64,000 bases of DNA from Myxococcales bacterium (GCA_016706545.1 JADJJK010000044.1:26225-90224), one strand, 5' to 3'; positions 9,851 through 28,056 are shown, counted from the first letter of the stretch. Made by a program: numbers and translations. Notes: generated from the letters alone by a model not told the origin.

Positions 9851-12184
9851 TCAGTGCGTCGAGTTGCTGCCGACGGTCGCCGGAATGGCCGTGGGCGCCA
9901 CCTCTGACGTCGAGGTCGGCACCACCGCCACCCGGTCAGAGCCATTGCCGTTGCGCATGGGGGTCCGCACAGCGGCAGGGGCCAAGGGCTTGGGCGCCTC
10001 TGCGAGCTTGGCCATGCGCTTGGCGGCCTTCTCCGCCTTCTCCGCGGCCTTCTCTGCCTTCTCCGCGGCCTTCTCCGCCTTGGCGGCCATGTCGACCGGC
10101 GCCTTGGACTGCGCCTCCCGCTCGCGCTCCAGCTCGCGCTCTTCGCGCCGCTTCTCGCGCATACGCCGCAGCCCGCCTTGCATGATCTCGGCGATGAGCT
10201 GGTCGTACTCCATGCCCACAGCCTGCGCGATCAGCACCAGGTCGGAGTACCCGGGGGTGAGCCCCGGCAGCGGGTTCACTTCGAGCACGTAGATGCGGCC
10301 ATCGGCGTCCATCCGCAGATCGACGCGGGCCACATCTCGGCAGTCGAGCGCCCAGAACGTGGCACGAGCGATCTTCTCCATCGCCTTCTGTTCGGCCTCT
10401 GTCAGCTTGGCGGGGCACTCGTAGTAGACGTGCTCCTCCCACTCTTGCTTGACCGCGTAGTCATAGACGGGCCGGTTGACGCCGTTCTTGAACCGGATCT
10501 CCATGGGTGGCAGCACGCGCGGTCGCTTGTCGCCCAGGAGCCCGACCGTGAACTCACGCCCGGCGATGTACTCTTCCACCAGCGCTGGTTGCCGGTATCG
10601 CTCCACGATCAGCTTGACCGCTGCGCGGAGCTCCTCCTCGGTGTCTACCACGCTGGTCGAGCCGATGCCCTTGGAGCTGCCCTCGGCGTTGGGCTTCACG
10701 ATCAGCGGGAAGCGCATGTCGGGAGACAGCCGCTCGCGCGCGGACTCCATGACCTGGAAGCGCGGCGTCAAGATGTCGTGCTGCAGCAGCACCTTCTTCC
10801 CTAGCGCCTTGTCGAGCGCGATCGCCAGCGTGGCGCTGTCGGACCCGGTGTAGGGGATCCCAAGGAGCTCGCACAGCGCCGGGACCTGCGCCTCGCGGTT
10901 GCGGCCCTCCACGCCCTCGGCGATGTTGAAGATGAGGTCCACATCGGCCTCTGCGAGCACCCGAGGCAGGTCCGGGGTGGCCTCCAGATGCACCACGATG
11001 TGACCCTGCCGTGCCAGGGCGTTGGCGATGGCGATGATGGTCTCCGGCGGATCCCACTCGGCCTCGTCATCTCCATCATGGCTGCGCTTCACGTTGTAGG
11101 TGAAGCCGACTCGAATCGGCTGCGCTCGGCTGCGCCGCACCACTCCGAGCTGGCTCGCGGTCGCCAGGCCGGAGCGGAGCGCCGCCGCGTTGAGGATGGC
11201 GGCGATGGTGGCGTTGTAGGTGAGGCCAACCTGAGCGGTGGCCGCGAACAGCGATGAGCTGACCGCCAGCGAGGGCAGGGCGTTGGCCTCCAGCAGGTAC
11301 ACCCGGCCCTCCGGGGTCACCCGGTAGTCGAGGCGGGCCATGTCTCGCAGGCCGACGGTCCGGATCACCTCGTGGGAGATCTGTCGAAGCCTGGCCGCGA
11401 CGTCGCGCGGGATGTTCGCCGGACAGCGGAACTGCACCTTGCCGGGCTCGAGGTTCTTGAGACGGTAGTCGTAGATGTTGAACGGCCGCTCCACGCTCGG
11501 CTCGAGCAGCAACTCCACCGGCGTCAGCAACCCGTCGTCGTGGCCGACTCCCTCCACGAAGCCCAGGGCAACGTCGATGCCCTCGACGTACTCCTCCACC
11601 AGCACCCCATCAGGGTACGCGCGCAGCGCGCTCTTGATGATGGCGGGGAAGTCTCGAGGTTCGCGGACCACCGACGACACCGAGACGCCGTTGCCAAAAG
11701 CGTAGATGCCCTTGGACGAGCCCTCGTGGTTGGGCTTGACGATGACCGGGAACGCGAGGCCAGCCCCGCGCTCGAGAACGCTCTCGTAGTTGCGCACCGT
11801 CACCAGGATGGCGCGGGGGGTATCAATCCCCGCGCGGCTCACCATCAACTTGGTGAGCCACTTGTCCAGGGTGATGGCGTTGGTGTAGGCGTCTGCCCCA
11901 GTAAATGGGATACCCAGCTCTTCAAAGAGCGCGGGGTAGAACGCCTCCCGCATCCGGCCGCTGGTGCCCTCCGCGGTATTGAAGATGATATCCGGGTCGA
12001 TCGCCTCCAGGCGCTCGAGCAGGTTGCTCGCCGGGCCGGAGACTTCGACCTTCTCGACCTCGTGGCCCGCCGCTTCGATAGCGACCGCGATGGCCCCCAC
12101 CGTCTCGGCGCTGTCGTATTCGGCCTCCTTTTCGGAATCACGGACATCGGTCAGGCGGAGATTGTGGGTGAACGCGACCTTCAT
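9851..12184 (-). CDS. Tandem D-Ala-D-Ala-ligase-like ATP-grasp protein
   Basis: A 777-aa cytoplasmic protein made of two consecutive D-alanine-D-alanine-ligase-like ATP-grasp units, about residues 1-345 and 357-690. Each begins similarly (KVAFTHNLR and RVGFTYNVK), each has the ATP-binding loop EGSSKGI (near 154 and in the second half), and each ends with the metal-ligand strand (LEANALPSL and LEVNPLPGLTP). The second copy is nearer canonical Ddl; the first has PS where Ddl has PG. The tail is a charged coil, then Ala/Lys/Glu repeats (AEKAAEKAEK). It may be a ligase for another amino acid or peptide rather than Ddl, which is usually 300-370 aa. Start: ATG 12184, at the fold start; TTG 12205 is possible. 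Confidence 0.85.
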   Translation of the reverse strand: MKVAFTHNLRLTDVRDSEKEAEYDSAETVGAIAVAIEAAGHEVEKVEVSGPASNLLERLEAIDPDIIFNTAEGTSGRMREAFYPALFEELGIPFTGADAYTNAITLDKWLTKLMVSRAGIDTPRAILVTVRNYESVLERGAGLAFPVIVKPNHEGSSKGIYAFGNGVSVSSVVREPRDFPAIIKSALRAYPDGVLVEEYVEGIDVALGFVEGVGHDDGLLTPVELLLEPSVERPFNIYDYRLKNLEPGKVQFRCPANIPRDVAARLRQISHEVIRTVGLRDMARLDYRVTPEGRVYLLEANALPSLAVSSSLFAATAQVGLTYNATIAAILNAAALRSGLATASQLGVVRRSRAQPIRVGFTYNVKRSHDGDDEAEWDPPETIIAIANALARQGHIVVHLEATPDLPRVLAEADVDLIFNIAEGVEGRNREAQVPALCELLGIPYTGSDSATLAIALDKALGKKVLLQHDILTPRFQVMESARERLSPDMRFPLIVKPNAEGSSKGIGSTSVVDTEEELRAAVKLIVERYRQPALVEEYIAGREFTVGLLGDKRPRVLPPMEIRFKNGVNRPVYDYAVKQEWEEHVYYECPAKLTEAEQKAMEKIARATFWALDCRDVARVDLRMDADGRIYVLEVNPLPGLTPGYSDLVLIAQAVGMEYDQLIAEIMQGGLRRMREKRREERELEREREAQSKAPVDMAAKAEKAAEKAEKAAEKAEKAAKRMAKLAEAPKPLAPAAVRTPMRNGNGSDRVAVVPTSTSEVAPTAIPATVGSNSTH

Positions 12185-12394
12185 GAAGTGCTCAGTACGT
12201 AACAAAGCGGTGTGACAACGAAAGAGTCAAGCGAAACCCGCCGGCTCGCCTGACCGACCCGTTCTCGCCGCTGCGTCGTCGCGGCGAAGGAGCGCGGGGG
12301 ACCGGCAAGGTTGCGCCGCGCCATCGTGGCGCGGCCTGTGATCTCGATCGACGTTCCACACCTTTCGCCCGCGTCCTGCGTCATAAAGGACATC

Positions 12395-13585
12395 ATGCCT
12401 CTTCGTTGTGCCGCGCTGCTCGTGTGCGCCCTCATCGGCTGTGGCGGTCGTGCGCAGCCGGTCTTGCGTCCCGGAGGCCCGTCGACGGCCCCGGCGGCTG
12501 ACCTCGACAACGCCAGACCGACGCAGCCGTCACCTGTGCGCGAGGACGGTGAGCGGCCGGGGAGCGCGGCTGCGCCGCACGACCCGCGGGTCATCGACCT
12601 CGACACCATCCGCATCCAGGTGGTGGGGCGAACTCCGACCGGCGCTCCTGAGCTCTCCGCGGTGGCGACCGCGGACCTCTTCAGCGAAGCCAGCGCCGCG
12701 TGGAAGAACGGGCAGGGCGACCTCGCGATCGGGCTGTTTCGCAGGTTGGTCTCCGATTTTCCCGATTCCACCTACGCGCCGTTGTCGCTCTACAACATCG
12801 CCGCCATCTACGATCGGCGGGGCGACCCAAGCGCCACCATCTCGGTGCTGCGCGAGCTGATCGCGTCCTACCCCACGTCGCGCAAGTCCGTGGAGGCCCA
12901 TCTGTATCTCGCGGCGATGTTTGCCGAGCGTCGCCAGTTCGCCGACTCGCTGGTCACCCTCGACCAGGCGCTGGCGCGCCAGAACCTGACGTTCGCCGAC
13001 CGAGTCGAGGGGGGCGCGCGCAAGGGCTACGTGCTCCTGGAGCTAGGCCGCCTCGAGGAGGCGGAGGCAGCGCTGGCTCTGGCGGTCAGCCACTGGAGGC
13101 AGGCTCCACACCTCGAAGACGCCTATTTCATCGCCATGGCGCAGTACTACCGCGCCGAGGTCCTGCATCGCCGGTTCCTCGCCGCCAAGGTCGAGCTCCC
13201 CGATGACAACCTCGGCAAGAGCCTCGCCGCCAAGGAGGCGCTGGCGGTGGCAGCGTATGACCAGTGGCGCACCGCGCTTGGCCACCGCCATGCGTACTGG
13301 GCGACCGCTGCTGGCTACCAGATGTCTCAGATCTTCGTCGAACTCTGGGAGGCCACCGTGCGCGCCCCCTTCCCGACAGCGATGAGCGCCGAGGCCCGCC
13401 CCCTGTATGTCGCCGAGGTCCGCTCGCGCGTTCGTTCGCACCTACAGAAGGCGCTGGAGGGTCACAGGATGAACCTGGAGCTCGCCAAGGCCTATGGCGT
13501 GACCACGCCCTGGAGCGACGGCAGCAAGATGCAGGTCCTGCAAATCCAGGAAATTCTGGGAAAAGAGTCGCAGGCGAGACAGTAG
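12395..13585 (+). CDS. Tetratricopeptide-repeat lipoprotein
   Basis: A 396-aa predicted lipoprotein with signal MPLRCAALLVCALIGC and lipidated Cys at residue 16. A low-complexity Pro/Ala linker leads to helical repeats from about residue 95: SAAWKNGQGDLAIGLFRRLV, then YNIAAIYDRRGDPSATISVL and LYLAAMFAERRQFADSLVTL, which are TPR-like. The role is probably scaffolding in the periplasm or at the outer membrane; the partner is unknown. The start is supported by AAGGA just upstream. It is divergent from the tandem ligase, with 210 bp between them. Confidence 0.8.
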   Translation: MPLRCAALLVCALIGCGGRAQPVLRPGGPSTAPAADLDNARPTQPSPVREDGERPGSAAAPHDPRVIDLDTIRIQVVGRTPTGAPELSAVATADLFSEASAAWKNGQGDLAIGLFRRLVSDFPDSTYAPLSLYNIAAIYDRRGDPSATISVLRELIASYPTSRKSVEAHLYLAAMFAERRQFADSLVTLDQALARQNLTFADRVEGGARKGYVLLELGRLEEAEAALALAVSHWRQAPHLEDAYFIAMAQYYRAEVLHRRFLAAKVELPDDNLGKSLAAKEALAVAAYDQWRTALGHRHAYWATAAGYQMSQIFVELWEATVRAPFPTAMSAEARPLYVAEVRSRVRSHLQKALEGHRMNLELAKAYGVTTPWSDGSKMQVLQIQEILGKESQARQ

Positions 13586-13699
13586 CCGTCTGCTCGCTGA
13601 CGAGGCGGACCTCCTCGGCTGTGTGCCGGGGATCTTGCATCTGGATCCCCCCCCACCTCAAATAGCGGTGATTGGAGCTGGATTTTTTCCTCTTGCTGG

Positions 13700-13728
13700 T
13701 TGACTTGCCCACGGCGGTCCTCTATACA
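13700..13728 (+). promoter_or_regulatory. Sigma70-type promoter of the tRNA-tuf operon
   Basis: TTGACT (13700-13705) and TATACA (13723-13728) are separated by exactly 17 bp, 52 bp before the first tRNA. This is the best promoter match in the window and fits a highly expressed stable-RNA operon. A weak hairpin (GGGGATC/GATCCCC, 13628-13650) lies upstream and may end transcription from the TPR gene. Confidence 0.72.
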
Positions 13729-13780
13729 CGAGCCCCGTCGGACCACCTGGACCGTAGGCTACTGAAACTAATCTGAATTC

Positions 13781-13853
13781 GCTGGCGTAGCTCAACCGGT
13801 AGAGCACCTGACTTGTAATCAGGAGGTCGCGGGTTCGAGTCCCACCGCCAGCT
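13781..13853 (+). tRNA. tRNA-Thr (anticodon TGT)
   Basis: A 73-nt cloverleaf with acceptor GCTGGCG/CGCCAGC, anticodon loop CTTGTAA (TGT), reading ACA and related Thr codons. The T stem has one C-A mismatch. First gene of the tRNA cluster ahead of tuf, as in the E. coli thrU-tyrU-glyT-thrT-tufB order. Confidence 0.93.
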
Positions 13854-13891
13854 CAAGGAAAGCAACATCAGATCAAGCTAGTACGACACAT

Positions 13892-13975
13892 GGAGGGATG
13901 CCCGAGCGGCCAAAGGGAGCAGACTGTAAATCTGCCGGCTCCACGCCTACGGTGGTTCGAATCCACCTCCCTCCA
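13892..13975 (+). tRNA. tRNA-Tyr (anticodon GTA)
   Basis: An 84-nt class II tRNA with acceptor GGAGGGA/TCCCTCC and anticodon loop CTGTAAA (GTA). The long variable arm is as expected for bacterial tRNA-Tyr. Second gene of the tRNA-tuf cluster. Confidence 0.95.
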
Positions 13976-13988
13976 CGAACCCCAGGCC

Positions 13989-14061
<73 letters not shown>

Positions 14062-14077
14062 CGTAAAAATCAGATCC

Positions 14078-14152
14078 GCCCACGTAGCACAGTGGCAGTG
14101 CACTTCCTTGGTAAGGAAGGGGTCGCGAGTTCAATTCTCGCCGAGGGCTCCA
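14078..14152 (+). tRNA. tRNA-Thr (anticodon GGT), CCA encoded
   Basis: A cloverleaf with anticodon loop TTGGTAA (GGT), reading ACC/ACU, T arm GCGAG/CTCGC, and an encoded CCA at 14150-14152. The acceptor GCCCACG pairs with CGAGGGC except for an A-A mismatch at pair 5-68. It precedes tuf by 42 bp, the usual place for this tRNA. Confidence 0.93.
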
Positions 14153-14194
14153 TTTAGCTCGCACTTTTCGAACGCCTCGCACCTCGGAGCAGAA

Positions 14195-15391
<1,197 letters not shown>

Positions 15392-15410
15392 CCAAGATCC
15401 TGCCGCGTAG

Positions 15411-15436
15411 AAAGGCCACCTCAGGGTGGCCTTTTC
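15411..15436 (+). terminator. Rho-independent terminator after tuf
   Basis: AAAGGCCACC (15411-15420) pairs perfectly with GGTGGCCTTT (15425-15434) around the loop TCAG, followed by further T residues. It ends the tRNA-tuf transcript 20 bp after the tuf stop. Confidence 0.93.
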
Positions 15437-15552
15437 TGTTTGCGCAGGATACTTCCGAAGAGAATTGGTTCGACCGATGGCCTGTCGGTCGATGTTTCCT
15501 CGAGATCTATCCTATAGGGATCTCACAGAAAATAGAAAATCCAGCCAACCAC

Positions 15553-15581
15553 TTGCACTCACTCACCAGGTGGGGTACACG
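15553..15581 (+). promoter_or_regulatory. Possible promoter for the tRNA-Trp-secE-nusG-rpl operon
   Basis: TTGCAC (15553-15558) and TACACG (15576-15581) are spaced by 17 bp and lie 60 bp before tRNA-Trp, downstream of the tuf terminator, where a new promoter is needed. The -10 match is only moderate. Confidence 0.4.
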
Positions 15582-15641
15582 ACCGCTTCCTTTCGAAGGA
15601 GGATTTGCAGCCATCGTAGAAGCCTAATGTATCGAGATTCT

Positions 15642-15714
15642 AGGGGAGTAGCTCAATTGGCAGAGCATCCGTCTCCAAAGCGGAGGGCTGGGGGTTCAAG
15701 TCCCTTCTCCCCTG
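15642..15714 (+). tRNA. tRNA-Trp (anticodon CCA)
   Basis: A 73-nt cloverleaf with acceptor AGGGGAG/CTCCCCT, anticodon loop CTCCAAA (CCA) and a T stem with G-T wobble pairs. Its place between tuf and secE is conserved in many proteobacteria. Confidence 0.96.
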
Positions 15715-15753
15715 CAAATTCAAACCAGAACGCGCACAGCAAGTAGGAACGCC

Positions 15754-16125
15754 GTGGCTCAAGAAAACGCACCCAACAAGCCAGTCCACCTCATCTATCT
15801 CTGCGGCGGCGTGCTGCTTTTCTTTCTGTCGCAGTGGACTATCGATTGGTTGTGGGGGTTTTTCTTTTCCCCATTGTCCGAGATGACGACGAGCCTCGTC
15901 GCCTTCGCGATCACGCTGGGTGTTGGCATCAAGCTCTATCGCGATGACCGCGTGTATGGCCTTGCCAACGAGGTCGCGCAGGAGCTGAGCAAGGTCACCT
16001 GGCCTTCTTCGAAGGAAGTTCGGGCAGCCACGATGGTGGTCCTGGTGATGTCACTGCTATCGGCGACGATCTTGTGGTCCTTCGACCTGGCGTGGTCGTT
16101 CCTCACGGAGCGCGTGTATGGATAA
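15754..16125 (+). CDS. secE: Preprotein translocase subunit SecE
   Basis: A 123-aa inner-membrane subunit of the SecYEG channel. Three hydrophobic segments are visible (about residues 12-34, 46-60 and 93-115), and the conserved amphipathic segment EVAQELSKVTWPSSKEV precedes the last one. Three membrane segments is the E. coli-like form rather than the one-segment form. The start is GTG 15754 with AGGA upstream. The stop overlaps the nusG start by 8 bp, indicating coupled translation. Confidence 0.95.
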   Translation: MAQENAPNKPVHLIYLCGGVLLFFLSQWTIDWLWGFFFSPLSEMTTSLVAFAITLGVGIKLYRDDRVYGLANEVAQELSKVTWPSSKEVRAATMVVLVMSLLSATILWSFDLAWSFLTERVYG

Positions 16126-16717
16126 TCCCACTGCCGAGCAAGGCTCGTCGGACGTGGTGGAGTCAGCCGTTGACTCGCCCGCCGCTGCGCCAGCGATGAA
16201 GTGGTACATCGTCCACACGTACTCCGGCCACGAGAACAAGGCCAAGCTGACCTTGCTTGAGCGCGTACGGAATCAGGGCCTGACCGAGTTCTTCGGCGAG
16301 ATCCTGGTTCCGACCGAGAGCGTCATGGAGATGGTCAAGGGCCAACGCCGTACGACGACCAGGAAGTTCTTTCCTGGGTACATGTTCGTGCAGATGGCCC
16401 TCGACGACCGCACGTTCCATCTGGTGAAGAATACGCCAAAGATCACAGGGTTCCTGGGTGGTACCAAACCCACCGCGGTTCCCGAGCGCGAGATCACTGG
16501 CGTGCAGAGCAATATTACGGAAGGCAAGGCGAAGCCGAAGGCTCGCGTCGTCTTCGAAGCTGGCGATACCGTTCGTGTTGTGGACGGTCCCTTCGCCAGT
16601 CAATCGGCCGTCATCGAGGACGTCAAGGCCGACAAGCAAAAGATCAAGGTCAAGCTTTCCATGTTGGGAAGGGCGACGTCGGTTGAGCTTGACTTTTCTC
16701 AAGTAGAGAAAGCATAA
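16118..16717 (+). CDS. nusG: Transcription termination/antitermination factor NusG
   Basis: A 199-aa elongation factor that binds RNA polymerase and couples it to Rho or the ribosome. The NGN domain starts at MKWYIVHTYSGHENKAK (about residue 27) and includes the FFPGYMFVQM strand; the KOW domain contains FEAGDTVRVVDGPF. The first 26 residues are an acidic, Ala/Ser-rich extension absent from E. coli NusG, so an internal start at Met27 (16196) is possible. It overlaps secE by 8 bp. Confidence 0.96.
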   Translation: MDNPTAEQGSSDVVESAVDSPAAAPAMKWYIVHTYSGHENKAKLTLLERVRNQGLTEFFGEILVPTESVMEMVKGQRRTTTRKFFPGYMFVQMALDDRTFHLVKNTPKITGFLGGTKPTAVPEREITGVQSNITEGKAKPKARVVFEAGDTVRVVDGPFASQSAVIEDVKADKQKIKVKLSMLGRATSVELDFSQVEKA

Positions 16718-16725
16718 AGACGCCC

Positions 16726-16741
16726 CCGCCAGCACTGGCGG
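16726..16741 (+). promoter_or_regulatory. Small hairpin before rplK, possible L1-operator element
   Basis: CCGCCAG and CTGGCGG form a perfect 7-bp stem with almost no loop, 15 bp before the rplK start. In other bacteria L1 represses the L11-L1 mRNA through a structure at this place; that role here is inferred from position only. Confidence 0.35.
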
Positions 16742-16756
16742 AGACAGTAGAGAGTC

Positions 16757-17179
16757 ATGAAGAAGGTAACTGCACTCATCAAGCTCCAATGTCCTGCTGG
16801 CAAGGCCAATCCGGCCCCGCCGGTCGGGCCCGCTCTTGGTCAGCACGGCCTGAACATCATGGCCTTCTGCAAAGAGTTCAACGCTCGGACCCAGGGCATG
16901 GGTGATCTCATCATCCCGGTGTTGATCACTGCCTACGCCGACAAGACCTTCACGTTCATCACCAAGACCCCGCCGGCCTCCATCCTTCTCAAGAAGGCTG
17001 CGAAGATCGACAAGGGTTCGGGCGAGCCGAACAAGAACAAGGTCGGCAAGGTCACCAGCAAGCAGGTTCGCGAGATCGCGGAGCAGAAGCTCCCTGATCT
17101 CAACACCTCGAATGTCGACGCGGCGTGTCGGTCTGTGGCCGGCACCGCGCGATCGATGGGCCTGGACGTCGTCGACTGA
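16757..17179 (+). CDS. rplK: 50S ribosomal protein L11
   Basis: A 140-aa ribosomal protein of the GTPase-associated centre. It has the family N-terminus (IKLQCPAGKANPAPPVGPAL), the PPASILLKKAA segment and the C-terminal domain ending GTARSMGLDVVD. The start is ATG 16757. It precedes rplA in the conserved order. Confidence 0.98.
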   Translation: MKKVTALIKLQCPAGKANPAPPVGPALGQHGLNIMAFCKEFNARTQGMGDLIIPVLITAYADKTFTFITKTPPASILLKKAAKIDKGSGEPNKNKVGKVTSKQVREIAEQKLPDLNTSNVDAACRSVAGTARSMGLDVVD

Positions 17180-17288
17180 ATCGATGAAGCGATGCTCGCG
17201 GTCGCCGGCATCCCGCCGTCGCCGCTGACTCGTGATGACATCCCTGGGAGCCGATAAGGCGCCAAGCCAGGGCCACACGGAGAGTTTC

Positions 17289-17999
17289 ATGGCTGGAAAG
17301 AAATACAAGAAGGCGCTCGAGGGCTGGGAGCCGACGCGCCGGTACTCGGTCACCGAGGCCTGTGCCATCCTTCCTCGCACGCGCATCTCCACCAAGTGGG
17401 ATGAGACCGTCGACGTGTCGATCCGTCTGGGCGTCAACCCCAAGTACGCCGACCAGATGGTTCGTGGCTCTTGTGTCATGCCGAACGGAACCGGTAAGAC
17501 CAAGCGCGTCCTGGTCATCGCCAAGGGCGACAAGGTCCGCGACGCCCTCGAGGCTGGCGCTGACTTCGCCGGTGGTGACGAGTACATCAAGAAGATCCAG
17601 GACGAGAACTGGTTTGACTTCGACACGCTGGTCGCCACTCCGGACATGATGGTGTCTGTTGGTAAGATCGGTCGCGTCCTGGGCCCCCGCGGCCTGATGC
17701 CGAACCCCAAGGTTGGCACCGTGACCGCGGACGTCTCCAAGGCGGTCAAGGAGCTCAAGGCGGGTCGTGTGGAGTTCCGCGTCGAGAAGGCTGGCATCAT
17801 CCAGACCCCCATCGGCAAGGCCTCCTTCAAGCCCGAGGCGCTCGCTGGCAACCTCAATGCGTTGCTCGACGTCCTGATGAAGCTCAAGCCGGCAACTGCC
17901 AAGGGCACGTACATGCGTTCGATCACGCTCTCGACGACGCATGGTCCCGCCGTCAAGATCGATGTCGCTGCGTTCGCGGCCTCCGCCGCGGGCGAGTAG
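17289..17999 (+). CDS. rplA: 50S ribosomal protein L1
   Basis: A 236-aa protein of the L1 stalk and a likely autoregulator of rplK-rplA. Family segments include GTGKTKRVLVIAKGDK and KIGRVLGPRGLMPNPKVGTV. ATG 17289 is chosen for the GGAG upstream and the canonical MAGKKYKKA start; an in-frame ATG at 17232 only adds unrelated residues. Confidence 0.98.
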   Translation: MAGKKYKKALEGWEPTRRYSVTEACAILPRTRISTKWDETVDVSIRLGVNPKYADQMVRGSCVMPNGTGKTKRVLVIAKGDKVRDALEAGADFAGGDEYIKKIQDENWFDFDTLVATPDMMVSVGKIGRVLGPRGLMPNPKVGTVTADVSKAVKELKAGRVEFRVEKAGIIQTPIGKASFKPEALAGNLNALLDVLMKLKPATAKGTYMRSITLSTTHGPAVKIDVAAFAASAAGE

Positions 18000-18203
18000 T
18001 AGTTCGTAGCTCACGGGGAACCCAAAGCTAACAGACAAACCTCATACCGCTCCAAGCCGTCGAAGAAGCAGGGCGACGCCAACTGGCGTCCGAAGCAGCC
18101 TGCGGAGACGAGAAGGATGCTGTTCGGCTCTCCACGGCCGCCCGGCCCCTTGTCGTTTCCATCGACAAGGGGCTTTGAGCGTTTCCGACCAGGAGAGAAC
18201 ACG
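18000..18203 (+). promoter_or_regulatory. L10 (rplJ) leader region with a strong hairpin
   Basis: About 200 non-coding bases precede rplJ, where the L10(L12)4 complex usually binds its own mRNA. A perfect 10-bp stem is seen: CCCCTTGTCG (18146-18155) with CGACAAGGGG (18163-18172), loop TTTCCAT, followed by CTTTGAGCG. Autoregulation is inferred from family knowledge and position. Confidence 0.5.
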
Positions 18204-18725
18204 ATGGAGAGAGCCGAAAAAGAGAAAGTGCTCGGCGAGATCAAGGAGGCGTTCCAGGACGTCGTCAGCGTGGTCATCGCCGACTACAAGGGCATCCGAG
18301 TGCCCGCGGTGACCGCCATGCGCGAGGACTTCCGCAAGGCTGGCTGCCACTACCGGGTCATCAAGAACTCGCTGGTCAAGATCGCGGTGAAGGGCTCCAG
18401 AATGGAGCCGATCACCCAGCTCATGGTGGGGTCGACCGCAGTCATGTGGTCGACTGAGTCGCCGCAGGCGCCAGCCAAGCTGGCGCTCAAGTGGGCGGCG
18501 GCGGAGCCGAAGTTCGTCATCAAAGGCGGCTTCTTCGACGGCCAGATGCTGGACGCCAAGGGCGTTGATAGCCTGTCCAAGCTGCCCGGCAAGCCGGAGC
18601 TCCAGGCCTCGCTGCTAATGACCTTCCTGGCGGCGCCGACGGACTTTGTCCGCACTATCATCGCCGCTCCTCAGAATTTCGCGTACCTGCTCGACGCGCG
18701 CAAGCGCGGCCTCGAGCAGCAGTAG
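18204..18725 (+). CDS. rplJ: 50S ribosomal protein L10
   Basis: A 173-aa stalk-base protein that anchors L7/L12 dimers. It starts MERAEKEKVLGEIKEAF, has VVIADYKGI and the YRVIKNSLVKIA segment, and ends in the helix that binds L12. ATG 18204 has AGGAGAGA upstream. An in-frame ATG at 18117 is in the leader and is rejected. Confidence 0.97.
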   Translation: MERAEKEKVLGEIKEAFQDVVSVVIADYKGIRVPAVTAMREDFRKAGCHYRVIKNSLVKIAVKGSRMEPITQLMVGSTAVMWSTESPQAPAKLALKWAAAEPKFVIKGGFFDGQMLDAKGVDSLSKLPGKPELQASLLMTFLAAPTDFVRTIIAAPQNFAYLLDARKRGLEQQ

Positions 18726-18780
18726 TCCACGTTTTTTCATTTCACCCAATCGCAATCCGCGACGCACGTAGAGGAACACC

Positions 18781-19164
18781 ATGTCGAACATCAGCCAAGA
18801 CGACGTTATCGAGTATCTCTCCAAGCTTTCGGTTATTGACCTGGTCGGCCTGACCAAGGCTCTTGAGGACAAGTGGGGCGTCAAGGCCGCCCCGGTGGCC
18901 GTTGCTGGCCCGGCCGCGGCCGCTGGCCCGGCCCCGGCTGCCGTCGAGGAGAAGACCGAGTTCACGGTCGTCCTCAAGGGCGGTGGCGCCAGCAAGATCA
19001 ATGTCATCAAGGTGGTCCGCGAGGTCACTGGCCTGGGTCTCAAGGACGCCAAGGACATGGTCGATGGCGCCCCCAAGGAAGTGAAGGCGGGCGTGCCCAA
19101 GGACGAGGCCGAGGACATCGCGAAGAAGCTGAAGGACGCGGGCGCCGAGGTCGAGATCAAGTAA
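18781..19164 (+). CDS. rplL: 50S ribosomal protein L7/L12
   Basis: A 127-aa stalk protein that recruits translation GTPases. The N-terminal dimerisation helix pair, an Ala/Pro hinge (about residues 38-55) and the C-terminal domain with KINVIKVVREVTGLGLKDAK are all present. GAGGA precedes the ATG. It is separated from rpoB by 326 bp containing a hairpin. Confidence 0.98.
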   Translation: MSNISQDDVIEYLSKLSVIDLVGLTKALEDKWGVKAAPVAVAGPAAAAGPAPAAVEEKTEFTVVLKGGGASKINVIKVVREVTGLGLKDAKDMVDGAPKEVKAGVPKDEAEDIAKKLKDAGAEVEIK

Positions 19165-19490
19165 TAGTAAGGCGCGCCACATTGCGCGCCTGGCTGTGTG
19201 TGCCGATCTCCCAAAGGTTGGCATGATCGCTTGCGTGTCACTTTTCTCTCGACAGCAAGCCGAACGTGCTATACGCAGCGCGGTTTGAGTAATCCTACCC
19301 AGCCGTGCTCGACGGCGATCAACGACGACCGTCACAAGCACGGGATCACCTGCGGCTGCTTCCCCTCCCGGACTTTCCGGTGCGGGGACAGCCGGCTCCG
19401 CGTTTTCGGGACCTAAGTCTCGCCTCTCCTTCGCAGGTCACTTTTCGACCAAGCAGCCCGCCAGGGCTAGAACAGGGCAACGAACTTCTT
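19165..19490 (+). promoter_or_regulatory. rplL-rpoB intergenic region with attenuator-like hairpin
   Basis: A hairpin AGGCGCGC/GCGCGCCT (19170-19191, loop CACATT) lies right after the rplL stop without a T-tract, like the partial attenuator or RNase III site at this place in E. coli. A weak promoter-like pair, TCGACA (19249) and TATACG (19270) with only 15 bp between, follows. The rest shows no gene. Confidence 0.45.
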
Positions 19491-23696
<4,206 letters not shown>

Positions 23697-23785
23697 GGGG
23701 CAGCGTGATCGGCACTTCCGTTGACTCAATCTCTGTCTCTGCTCCATCCGCTTCAGCAAACCCGACGACTTCGGGAGGAACCAAT

Positions 23786-28056
<4,271 letters not shown>

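Noticed and set aside
9712..9945. A 77-codon minus-strand frame with PPARREPRE repeats
   Set aside because: It only translates the 27-bp non-coding tandem repeat and the end of the tandem-ligase gene in another frame.
15426..15746. A 106-codon frame across the tuf terminator and tRNA-Trp
   Set aside because: It covers a terminator and a tRNA gene and has no ribosome site or similarity.
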